Below, piece by piece: positions 1 to 5,691 of a DNA stretch of 5,691 bases. The first letter of the stretch is position 1; every line of letters starts with the position of its first letter. Position numbers and translations under genes: made by a program. Source of the DNA: CAYRHS01 sp964424125 (lineage in GTDB: Bacteria; Actinomycetota; Acidimicrobiia; IMCC26256; JAOSJL01); the NCBI GenBank assembly GCA_964424125.1, contig CAYRHS010000183.1, positions 1 through 5,691 on the forward strand, written 5' to 3'. The notes beneath the pieces were generated by a model. It had not been told where the DNA came from, ran no database searches, and worked only from the letters and a program-made list of their open reading frames with translations.

Positions 1-463
1 GCGCGAAGCCGTGGCGCGTCCGACCGCGGGAGACACGCACGCCGATGGCGGCGATCTTCTCGTCACCCACCCAGACACCCGTATAGCCCTCGACGGTGTG
101 CGCCTCGATGCCGAATTGGGCGAGGGTGCACATAAGCACCCGTTCGAGCGCTCGGACGTAGGCGACGACGTCGCGGCTCCCTGCTCGCCACTCCGGCAAC
201 GTCAGGATCGGGTAGCCGACGAGCTGACCCGGTCCGTGGTAGGTGACGTCTCCGCCCCGGTCGGTAGAGACGAGCTCGGCGCCCACCGAGGCCGGCGGGC
301 GCAACACGTGTGACGGGTCGGCGCGGGTCCCCAGCGTGTAGACGTGCGGGTGCTCGAGGAGCAGCAGGTAGTCGTCGAGCGCCCGAGCATGCAGGCCCCG
401 CTGGAGCGCCTCGGCCTCGCGGTACGGAACGCGGCCGAGCCCACGGACGCGCAGGCGGTTCAT
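1..463 (-). CDS. lipB: Octanoyltransferase LipB (lipoyl(octanoyl) transferase), 3' end cut by the window
   Basis: This enzyme moves the octanoyl group from octanoyl-acyl carrier protein to the lipoyl-domain lysine of E2 subunits and of GcvH, the first step of de novo protein lipoylation in the cytoplasm. Reading from the ATG at 463-461, 154 codons are present before the left edge; the family is usually about 210-230 residues, so roughly the last quarter is missing. Visible family motifs are LLLLEHPHVYTLGTRAD (residues 33-49), the signature RGGDVTYHGPGQLVGYPIL (69-87), and GVWVGDEKIAAIGVRVSRG (129-147) with the presumed catalytic lysine at 136, followed by RHGFA at 150-154. The catalytic cysteine should lie just beyond the edge and cannot be checked. 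The start overlaps the E2 stop as ATGA (463-460), and there is only a weak Shine-Dalgarno upstream, so translational coupling to E2 is likely. The family call is very secure. Confidence 0.95.
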   Translation of the reverse strand, partial: MNRLRVRGLGRVPYREAEALQRGLHARALDDYLLLLEHPHVYTLGTRADPSHVLRPPASVGAELVSTDRGGDVTYHGPGQLVGYPILTLPEWRAGSRDVVAYVRALERVLMCTLAQFGIEAHTVEGYTGVWVGDEKIAAIGVRVSRGRTRHGFA

Positions 464-1761
464 ACGAGCTCGGCGTCCCAGTCGCGCGTCTCGAGGATCT
501 CGGCCATCCGGTGGAGGAACGAAGCGGCGTACGCGCCGTCGAAGGCACGGTGATCCCAGGTGAGGGCCAACATGCCGGTGGGGTGCGCGGCGATGGCGTC
601 CTCCCCGTCCGGCCCCTCGACCACCACGGGCCGCTTCTTGATCCCGTCGGTGGAGAGGATGGCGACCTGCGGCTGGTTGATGATCGGCAGCGTCATGAAG
701 CTGCCGAACGGGCCCGCGTTCGTGATCGTGAAGGTGCCGCCCACGACGTCGTCGGGCGCGAGCTGGCGGTTGCGGGCGCGATCGGCGAGGTCACGGATCT
801 CCCGGGCCAACACGCGTAGCCGCTTGCCGTCAGCTTCACGGATCACCGGAGCGACCAGCCCTTGGTGATCCATGTCGACGGCGATCGCGAGGTTCACGTC
901 GTGATGGACGATGAGCGACTCCCCCTCGACGCTGGCGTTGACGCGAGGCCAGTCGTCCACGGCGTCGCAGAACGCGCGGGCGACGAAGGGCAGGTAGGTC
1001 AGCGAGAAGCCTTCGCGCTCCGCCCACTCCGAGCGGTGCTCCCGGCGGACCTGGTCGACACGCTCGAAATCGACCTCGACGGACGTGTAGACGTGTGCGC
1101 TCGTCTGCAATGAGCGCACCATGTGTTCGGCCGTTCGCCTGCGGATGTTGTCGAAGGGCACCGTCTCGTCGCCTCGGCGCGCTCGTGGCGGGGCGGCCTC
1201 GCTCGGACGCCCGGTCGCTGCGACCGGAGCCGTTCGCGTCCCGACGAAGGACTCGACGTCGCGGCGGGTGATCCTCCCGCCTTCGCCCGTGCCCGGGATG
1301 TCGGCCGGGTCGAGGCCGCGCTCGTCGATGAGCCGACGCACTACCGGGGACGTGACCATCCCGCCCTTGCGCCCGTCGCCGCTGGGCACGGCCGGAGCTG
1401 CCGGTGACGGTGCCGGTGGTGGCGGCGCAGGCTCGCGCGCCGCCGGCGGCTCTGGCACGGGCTGCGGCTCCGGTTCGGTCGTCGGCTCCGGTTCCGCAGC
1501 CGCCGGGGCTCCCCCTGCACCTTCGCCCACGACGGCCAGACGGTCACCCACCTGGGCCGTCTCGCCCTCGGGGACGAGGATCTCCTGTACCACCCCGGCG
1601 ATGGGGGACGGCACCTCGGAGTCGACCTTGTCGGTCGAGACCTCGAAGAGCGGCTCGTCGACGTCGATCCTCTCGCCCGGCTGCTTGAACCACCGGGTGA
1701 TCGTGCCCTCGGTCACCGTCTCGCCGAGCTGCGGCATCGTGATGTCGGTCCCGTCAGCCAT
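460..1761 (-). CDS. sucB: E2 component of a 2-oxoacid dehydrogenase complex (dihydrolipoamide acyltransferase, SucB-like)
   Basis: This 433-residue protein is the core acyltransferase of a 2-oxoacid dehydrogenase complex; it moves the acyl group from its lipoyl arm to CoA. The domains are complete and in the usual order. A single lipoyl domain covers residues 4-79, with the lipoylated lysine at 45 in STDKVDSEV. An Ala/Pro/Glu-rich flexible linker covers about 81-130. A peripheral subunit-binding domain covers about 136-173 (SPVVRRLIDERGLDPADIPG, then GGRITRRDV). The catalytic domain covers about 198-433, with FTITNAGPFGSF, LPIINQPQVAIL and the active-site motif DHRAFDG at 403-409 (His404, Asp408). 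The ATG at 1761 lies 8 bp inside the end of lpd, with a modest GGGAAGA seven bases upstream. The gene symbol is the customary one for this architecture. The sequence does not by itself separate a succinyl-, acetyl- or branched-chain acyltransferase, and no E1 gene is in the window to settle it. The E2 family call is near certain; the substrate is open. Confidence 0.93.
   Translation of the reverse strand: MADGTDITMPQLGETVTEGTITRWFKQPGERIDVDEPLFEVSTDKVDSEVPSPIAGVVQEILVPEGETAQVGDRLAVVGEGAGGAPAAAEPEPTTEPEPQPVPEPPAAREPAPPPPAPSPAAPAVPSGDGRKGGMVTSPVVRRLIDERGLDPADIPGTGEGGRITRRDVESFVGTRTAPVAATGRPSEAAPPRARRGDETVPFDNIRRRTAEHMVRSLQTSAHVYTSVEVDFERVDQVRREHRSEWAEREGFSLTYLPFVARAFCDAVDDWPRVNASVEGESLIVHHDVNLAIAVDMDHQGLVAPVIREADGKRLRVLAREIRDLADRARNRQLAPDDVVGGTFTITNAGPFGSFMTLPIINQPQVAILSTDGIKKRPVVVEGPDGEDAIAAHPTGMLALTWDHRAFDGAYAASFLHRMAEILETRDWDAELV
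1372..1521 (-). repeat. Low-complexity Pro/Ala/Glu linker of E2, with a 12-bp direct repeat
   Basis: This stretch encodes the mobile linker between the lipoyl and subunit-binding domains (residues 81-130). It is almost entirely Pro, Ala, Glu, Gly and Ser. At the DNA level CGGCTCCGGTTC occurs twice, at 1465-1476 and 1483-1494, exactly 18 bp apart, so the repeat is in frame and encodes the two EPEP units of EPEPTTEPEP. Linkers of this kind let the lipoyl arm swing between E1, E2 and E3 active sites and commonly change length by in-frame slippage. Confidence 0.7.
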
Positions 1762-3148
1762 GGAGGCGTCTTCCCGTGAGCGCGAGCGCGCTCTCGCCGA
1801 AGAGCTCCGAGAGCGTCGGGTGCGGATGGATGAAGGCGCCGACTTCCTCCGGGAGCGCCTCCCAGTTGACGGCGAGGTACCCCTCGGCGAGCAGCTCCGT
1901 CGCCCACGGGCCGGTGATGTGGACCCCGAGGATCGGGCCGTCGCGTTCGGCCACGATCTTCACGAGCCCGTCGACCTCGCCGATGATCTGTGCGCGCGAG
2001 TTGGCGCCGAAGCGGTGCTTCGAGACGACGACGTCGTGGCCCGCCGCTCTCGCCGCGTCCTCGGTCGGACCGGAGAAGGCCACCTCGGGGTGGCAGTAGA
2101 TGCCCCACGGCACCCGGGCGTGGTCGACGGGAGTCACGTCCTCGCCGAGGATCGTCTTGATCGCGACGATGGCCTCGGCGAACGCCACGTGGGCCAGCGC
2201 CGGACCGGCGACGAGGTCACCCACTGCGTAGACCCCGTCCACCGCGGTCCGCTGGTACTCGTCGACCTCGACGAAGCCACGGTCGTCGACTCCGACCCCC
2301 GACCCGTCGAGGCCGACGTCCTCGGAAAGGGGCCGGCGGCCGACGCTCACCACCACCCGGTCGACCTCGACCTTGTCGGTGCCCTTCGCGTCCTCGAACG
2401 CGACGGCCAGCGCTCCGTCCCGCTCGAGCCCCTGGACCCTCACCCCGGTGCGGACCTCGATGCCGCGCTTCTTGAAGGCGCGCGCGAGGGTTCGGACCAC
2501 GTCGCCGTCGACCCCCGGCAGGATCTGGGGCAGGGCCTCGAGCACCGTCACCTCGCTTCCTGCGTCGACGAGGAACGAGGCGAACTCGCAGCCGATGGCG
2601 CCGCCACCGATGATCGCGACCCGACCCGGGACCTCCTCCAGCTCGAGCAGGTGGTCCGACGACAGCACGCGCTCGCCGTCGAAGTCGAACCCCGGGATCG
2701 TCCTGGGAACCGAGCCCGTCGCCAGGATCAGCGCGTCCCCCCGGAGCTCGGTGCCGTCCGAGACGCGCACCGACCGCCTCGCGGCGTCCAGGACGGTGCC
2801 TCGACCGTCCACCACGGTGACCTTGCGGGATTTCATCGACCCCTCGAGGCCCTTGGTGATGCGCTCCACGACGTCACGCTTGCGCTCCTGGCTCACGCCG
2901 AGGTCGAGGCTCGGAGGCCCGGCGTCGACGCCGAAGTCCTTCGCGCCGCCGACGGTGCGCAGGACCTCTGCCGTCTGGAGCAGCTCCTTGGCCGGGACGC
3001 AACCGCGGTGCAAGCAGGTACCCCCGACGCGCCGCTCCTCCACGACGGCGACCCGCAAGCCGGCATCGGCTCCGTAGAGCGCGGCGGCGTACCCACCGGG
3101 TCCCCCACCGAGGACGACGACGTCGAACTGCTCGGCGATCGTGACCAC
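1754..3148 (-). CDS. lpdA: Dihydrolipoamide dehydrogenase (E3)
   Basis: This flavoprotein (464 residues from the GTG) reoxidises dihydrolipoyl groups on E2, or on GcvH, and passes the electrons through a disulfide and FAD to NAD+. The FAD-binding motif GGGPGG is at residues 14-19. The redox pair is Cys45 and Cys50 in GGTCLHRGCVPAKELL, a mild variant of the usual GGTCLNxGCIPSKALL. ILATGSVPR is at 141-149, the NAD-binding motif GGGAIGCEFA at 181-190, and the second FAD motif GVYAVGD at 305-311. The C-terminal dimerisation domain ends with the active-site HPHPTLSE, giving the His443-Glu448 pair. The length is normal. The frame has no ATG near the N terminus. GTG at 3148 is the only standard start, but it overlaps the good ribosome site GGGAGG, and an ATC codon at 3139 is better placed (see findings). 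The gene heads the cluster and its last 8 bp overlap the start of E2. No truncation or lost catalytic residue is seen. Confidence 0.95.
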   Translation of the reverse strand: MVTIAEQFDVVVLGGGPGGYAAALYGADAGLRVAVVEERRVGGTCLHRGCVPAKELLQTAEVLRTVGGAKDFGVDAGPPSLDLGVSQERKRDVVERITKGLEGSMKSRKVTVVDGRGTVLDAARRSVRVSDGTELRGDALILATGSVPRTIPGFDFDGERVLSSDHLLELEEVPGRVAIIGGGAIGCEFASFLVDAGSEVTVLEALPQILPGVDGDVVRTLARAFKKRGIEVRTGVRVQGLERDGALAVAFEDAKGTDKVEVDRVVVSVGRRPLSEDVGLDGSGVGVDDRGFVEVDEYQRTAVDGVYAVGDLVAGPALAHVAFAEAIVAIKTILGEDVTPVDHARVPWGIYCHPEVAFSGPTEDAARAAGHDVVVSKHRFGANSRAQIIGEVDGLVKIVAERDGPILGVHITGPWATELLAEGYLAVNWEALPEEVGAFIHPHPTLSELFGESALALTGRRLHG

Positions 3149-3153
3149 CTCCC
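3140..3153 (-). promoter_or_regulatory. Ribosome binding site of lpd, conflicting with the GTG start
   Basis: On the minus strand GGGAGG occupies 3153-3148. Its last G is the first base of the nominal GTG start, so it cannot serve that codon. It lies eight bases before an in-frame ATC at 3139-3137, which is an ideal distance. Starting there gives (M)AEQFDVVVLGGG, a natural length for an E3 N terminus. No other strong Shine-Dalgarno is seen at the right distance from the GTG. Confidence 0.5.
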
Positions 3154-3197
3154 GGTGTGAAGCCTCGCTCGGGAATCCGAACCTCGGTCTACCCCGA

Positions 3198-3203
3198 ATC
3201 CTA
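3198..3203 (-). promoter_or_regulatory. Candidate -10 element for the lpd-E2-lipB operon
   Basis: TAGGAT on the minus strand fits the TANNNT pattern of actinobacterial housekeeping -10 boxes. It lies about 50 bases before the nominal lpd start, just after the stop of the small ORF, in a locally less GC-rich patch. No convincing -35 hexamer is found 16-19 bases upstream, which is common in this phylum but leaves the call weak. Confidence 0.3.
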
Positions 3204-3221
3204 GGCGTCGAATCGCCCGGC

Positions 3222-3311
3222 TCAGCGGGCGATGGTCACCTGGAGCGCGAACGCGGCGAGGATCGCCAGACCACAGCAGAGCGCCAGGATCACCAGGATG
3301 CGAGTGCTCAC
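3222..3311 (-). CDS. Putative 29-residue single-pass membrane microprotein
   Basis: A GTG at 3311-3309 opens a 30-codon frame ending in TGA at 3224-3222. The peptide starts (M)STR, continues with an uninterrupted hydrophobic stretch ILVILALCCGLAILAAFAL (about residues 5-23), and ends QVTIAR. A short positively charged N terminus, about 19 apolar residues and a terminal Arg are what a one-helix inner-membrane microprotein looks like. Two adjacent cysteines (12, 13) sit in the helix. The ORF lies alone between the terminator-like hairpin and lpd, on the same strand as both neighbours. The ribosome site is weak (ATGGGTCC just before the GTG). I do not recognise a family and infer no function. 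The alternative is a chance ORF in high-GC DNA, although such an uninterrupted apolar run with charged ends argues for a real gene. Confidence 0.5.
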   Translation of the reverse strand: MSTRILVILALCCGLAILAAFALQVTIAR

Positions 3312-3347
3312 GGACCCATCATCGCGGTCCGGGCGAGCGACGACCGA

Positions 3348-3371
3348 ACGCGGCGCGAGCGAGCGCCGCGT
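3348..3371 (-). terminator. GC-rich hairpin at the 3' end of the glycosyltransferase/pyruvyltransferase gene
   Basis: CGCGGCGC at 3349-3356 and GCGCCGCG at 3363-3370 are perfect inverted repeats around a six-base loop. An added A-T pair (3348/3371) makes a 9-bp stem that reaches into the stop codon of the upstream gene. No T-run follows on the minus strand (TTCGGTCGT), so this is an actinobacterial-type hairpin without a U-tract rather than a classic intrinsic terminator. Its place directly at the stop codon supports transcript end formation or 3' end protection. Confidence 0.55.
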
Positions 3372-5691
3372 CAGCGACCGAGGGCGATCCGGGGATCGAC
3401 GTCACCGGCGATATCGGCGATATCGGCGAAGAAACGATCGACCCGGCCGACATCGAAGATCACCGGCCGCCCTGCGAGCGCGGACCCGACCGCCTCGAGC
3501 CGAGCCGACAGCTCGGGCACGTTCGGGACCGGTCCACGCCCGACGTCGACCACCAGGTCCGACGGCAGGTCGGCGAGCCGCCGCAGCCCCTCTGCCTTGG
3601 CCCGGTAGTAGTCGGACGCGACGAAGAGCAGGGTGGGGACACGACGTTCCAGGGCGAAGAGCGCGGCGTGGTAGGAGTGCACGAGCGCGCCCGCGGCCCG
3701 GCCGAGTGCGTCGGTGGCCAGTTGCGCCCTGCCGGAGCAGTCGAGCACGCGCCACGGTGCACGGCGGGGTCCGGACCCGTGCGCCAGGCGGGCGAGCGTG
3801 ACGGCCTCGGGCTCGGGCGGGTAGTCGCACATGGTCACGCCGAGCACGCTCACCTCCCGAGCCGTGGCGAGCGCGTCGGTTGCCGCGGCGAAGGCGTCGA
3901 GTGACCGTTCGTCGAGCCCGACATAGCCGGCCGCCCGAGCGTGCACGGCGACGAAGCGCCGGTCGGCGGGCACCGCCGCCCGGCGCAGCGCGGTGTCGAC
4001 CGCCTCGGGGTCGAGCGCGGGGAGTCCGAGGGCGTCGTCGCCGACCACGCTGACCTGCTCCGCCCCGAGGTCGCCGAGGAACGTGAGCGACACAGGGTCA
4101 CGGAGCCCGAACCGCGTCGAGGACTCGACCACGAACTCGAGCAGGCGACGGTCGAGCTCGTCATCGACCGGACCGAGGCCCTGGCCCGACCAAGCGACGG
4201 GGACACCGGCCGAGCGGGTTGCGGCCACGAGGGCGGCCCGCCGCGCCATGTGGTCGGACCACAACGTGTTGAGGTTCCCACCACCGGCCACGAGCACCAG
4301 CGAGTAACGCGACAGGTCGAGCAAGGCCGGCGGCCCCGCCCTCTCGCCTCGGACGTCGGCGAAGCGGGCCAACAGCTCTCGGTCGTCGCACCCGGCCTCG
4401 AGCGCGGACCGCTCGAGGGTGCTCGTGATCTCCGGGAGGGTGCCCAACCAGGCGCAGCGTTCGGGACCGGCGCCGGCGTCGTCCCCCACGTCTCCGTCGG
4501 TCACGAGGTCGATCTCGGCGAACTCCCGTCGGAGGCGCCGGATCGCGTTGGCCGCCATCGCGTCGTCGCCGACGTTGCGGAAGCCACCCGACGAGACCAA
4601 GAGCGCACGTCGCGGCCTCGCCCGCGCCCGCGGCGGTTCCACGGCTTCGTCACGGGCGGCGAGCTCGGGACGCACGGCGATGGCGGCCGGGGTGGCCCAC
4701 ACCACGCCCGTCGCCGGGTGGACGGCCATCGCGGGAACGTCGTCGGGCTCGAGCCCACCGTCGGAGCGATAGGCGCGCTTGAGCCGCTCCATGGCGACGC
4801 TCGAGTCCCGCGTCGACGCGATGTAGCTCGTGGCCAGGATGCGGTAGCGGCCGACGACCGTGGGCACGAACGCGATCAGCTCGCCGAGCCGCGCGAGTCG
4901 ATGCACGAGCTCGTAGTCGTCGTACGCGTGGAGCAGCGGATCGAGCGTCCAGCCGCCGGCGCGGCGGAGCACCTCGACATCGACGAGTGCCATCGAGTCG
5001 ATGTAGTTGCCCTCCGCCCAGGCCGCCGTCGGCGGCTCGTTCGAGCACGGCACGAACTCCGAGTCGTCGTCGCGCCGCTTCACGACGTTCCCGTAGGTGA
5101 ACGCCGCGTCGTACTGCCTCGCCACCGAGAGGAGCGCCCGCACACCTGCGGAGAACGCCGTGTTGTCCGCGTCGAGGACGAACGCGTGGGTCGTCGGACA
5201 CGCCTGGAGCAGCACGTTCCGGGCGCGAGACAGGGCCAGGTTCAGCGGTGACCTGATGACCCGCACGCGTGGGTCCCGAGCCGCCAGGCGCGCGAGGACC
5301 TCGGGCGTCTCGTCCGTCGAGTGGTCGTCGAGCACCAGCAGCTCGCCCCCGAGACCAGAGGGGAGTCCGTCGAGCACCGCGAGGCCGCTCTCGATCGACT
5401 CCTCGAGGAAATCGGCGTGGTTCCAGGTGATCGTGAAGACGCTGAGACCCGGAACCAGCGGTCCCCGGTGCGCATGCCCGTCCACGAGGCTCTGGGTCAC
5501 CTCGTCGCGCCGGCGGCCTTCCACGGTCACGCGGACGAGCGACCCCTCCTCGCGCACGCTGGCGTCGAGGGCCTCGAGGCTCTCGACGAGCTCCGCCGAA
5601 GCGCCTTCTTCGGGTGGTGGCGCGGCGAGGAGTGCCTCGAGGCGCAGGAGCAAGGCGGCCTGATCGTCCAGGCTCGACCGCAGCGCCTCCT
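3371..5691 (-). CDS. Glycosyltransferase family 2 - polysaccharide pyruvyl transferase fusion, 5' end beyond the window
   Basis: The frame is open through the right edge, and its first visible residues (EALRSSLDDQAALLLRLEALL) form a leucine-rich helix. The TTG at 5653 is therefore unlikely to be the true start. Residues are counted from that TTG (760 to the TGA). Residues 1-60 are helical and acidic. A GT-A family 2 domain covers about 69-275: SVFTITWNHADFLEESI, the nucleotide-sugar site VLDDHSTDETP (107-117), the DXD-type metal motif DADN (161-164), GNYIDSMALV (215-224), and DDYELVHRLARLG (245-257) carrying the likely catalytic acid. After a basic Pro/Arg/Ala linker (about 335-348) a polysaccharide pyruvyl transferase-like domain follows (about 349-690): SSGGFRNVGDDAM (354-366), VAGGGNLNTLW (455-465), WSGQGLGPV (488-496) and VHSYHAALFAL (658-668). 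There is no signal peptide or membrane segment in the visible part, so it is probably cytoplasmic. The likely job is adding a sugar, and perhaps a ketal-pyruvate, to a surface glycan precursor. Donor and acceptor are unknown. Confidence 0.88.
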   Translation of the reverse strand, partial: EALRSSLDDQAALLLRLEALLAAPPPEEGASAELVESLEALDASVREEGSLVRVTVEGRRRDEVTQSLVDGHAHRGPLVPGLSVFTITWNHADFLEESIESGLAVLDGLPSGLGGELLVLDDHSTDETPEVLARLAARDPRVRVIRSPLNLALSRARNVLLQACPTTHAFVLDADNTAFSAGVRALLSVARQYDAAFTYGNVVKRRDDDSEFVPCSNEPPTAAWAEGNYIDSMALVDVEVLRRAGGWTLDPLLHAYDDYELVHRLARLGELIAFVPTVVGRYRILATSYIASTRDSSVAMERLKRAYRSDGGLEPDDVPAMAVHPATGVVWATPAAIAVRPELAARDEAVEPPRARARPRRALLVSSGGFRNVGDDAMAANAIRRLRREFAEIDLVTDGDVGDDAGAGPERCAWLGTLPEITSTLERSALEAGCDDRELLARFADVRGERAGPPALLDLSRYSLVLVAGGGNLNTLWSDHMARRAALVAATRSAGVPVAWSGQGLGPVDDELDRRLLEFVVESSTRFGLRDPVSLTFLGDLGAEQVSVVGDDALGLPALDPEAVDTALRRAAVPADRRFVAVHARAAGYVGLDERSLDAFAAATDALATAREVSVLGVTMCDYPPEPEAVTLARLAHGSGPRRAPWRVLDCSGRAQLATDALGRAAGALVHSYHAALFALERRVPTLLFVASDYYRAKAEGLRRLADLPSDLVVDVGRGPVPNVPELSARLEAVGSALAGRPVIFDVGRVDRFFADIADIAGDVDPRIALGR
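3406..3429 (-). repeat. Short in-frame 9-bp tandem repeat
   Basis: A period-9 tract (unit GCCGATATC on the minus strand, about 2.7 copies) lies near the 3' end of the large gene. It encodes the ADIADIAG segment at residues 743-750 counted from the TTG at 5653. Because the unit is three codons long, gain or loss of copies would leave the frame intact. Confidence 0.7.

Noticed and set aside
1121..3160. A 679-codon open frame on the plus strand, antisense to lpd and the start of E2
   Set aside because: Its translation is Arg/Asp/Gly/Val-rich with no recognisable domain, and it lies exactly opposite genes with full catalytic motifs. Long antisense frames are expected from third-position GC bias.
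3173..3204. Two GGATTC copies (minus strand) around the candidate lpd promoter, looking like a possible operator
   Set aside because: The copies are only six bases long, irregularly flanked and not arranged as a clear inverted repeat. There is no basis to name a regulator.
3308..3322. A four-residue leader ORF (ATG ATG GGT CCG TGA, minus strand) whose stop overlaps the GTG of the microprotein as GTGA
   Set aside because: It could couple translation into the small ORF, but it is too short to distinguish from chance and lacks a clear ribosome site.
3941..5251. A 436-codon plus-strand open frame opposite the glycosyltransferase/pyruvyltransferase gene
   Set aside because: It is low-complexity Arg/Glu/Val/Gly-rich protein without family motifs, and the minus-strand frame carries all the conserved signatures. 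It is treated as a GC-bias shadow.
1..5691. CRISPR arrays, tRNA or rRNA genes, insertion sequences and attachment sites
   Set aside because: I saw no repeat-spacer pattern, tRNA-like cloverleaf, rRNA signature, transposase motif or terminal inverted repeats. Nearly all the window is accounted for by four large coding regions.

Overview
The window is GC-rich, compactly organised DNA. All genes lie on the minus strand, there are GTG and TTG candidate starts, and genes overlap by a few bases. This fits a high-GC actinobacterium. The style of the E2 and dihydrolipoamide dehydrogenase proteins suggests Acidimicrobiia or a relative, but that placement is tentative. Read in the direction of transcription (right to left), the window holds two units separated by about 220 bp.

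Unit 1 (right edge to about 3371): the 3' part of one large gene whose 5' end lies beyond the window. It encodes a two-domain protein, an N-terminal family 2 (GT-A) glycosyltransferase fused to a C-terminal polysaccharide pyruvyl transferase-like domain, with a helical segment in front. It probably works on a cell-surface glycan. A perfect GC-rich hairpin begins at its stop codon and probably ends the transcript.

Spacer (3149-3370): it contains the hairpin, a 29-codon GTG-started ORF predicted to encode a one-helix membrane microprotein, and a plausible -10 element (TAGGAT) about 50 bases before the next gene.

Unit 2 (3148 to the left edge): a lipoate-centred operon, lpd (E3, dihydrolipoamide dehydrogenase), then the E2 acyltransferase of a 2-oxoacid dehydrogenase complex, then lipB (octanoyltransferase, cut by the left edge). 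The genes overlap by 8 bp (lpd/E2) and 4 bp (E2/lipB, ATGA), so translation is probably coupled. LipB loads an octanoyl group onto the E2 lipoyl lysine. A lipoyl synthase (LipA, not seen here) would convert it to lipoyl. E2 then carries acyl groups on the lipoyl arm and E3 reoxidises it with NAD+. No E1 component is present in the window.

The points most worth a second look are the glycosyltransferase-pyruvyltransferase fusion with a changed signature motif, the unannotated membrane microprotein, and the start of lpd, where the only good ribosome binding site points at an ATC codon rather than at the GTG.
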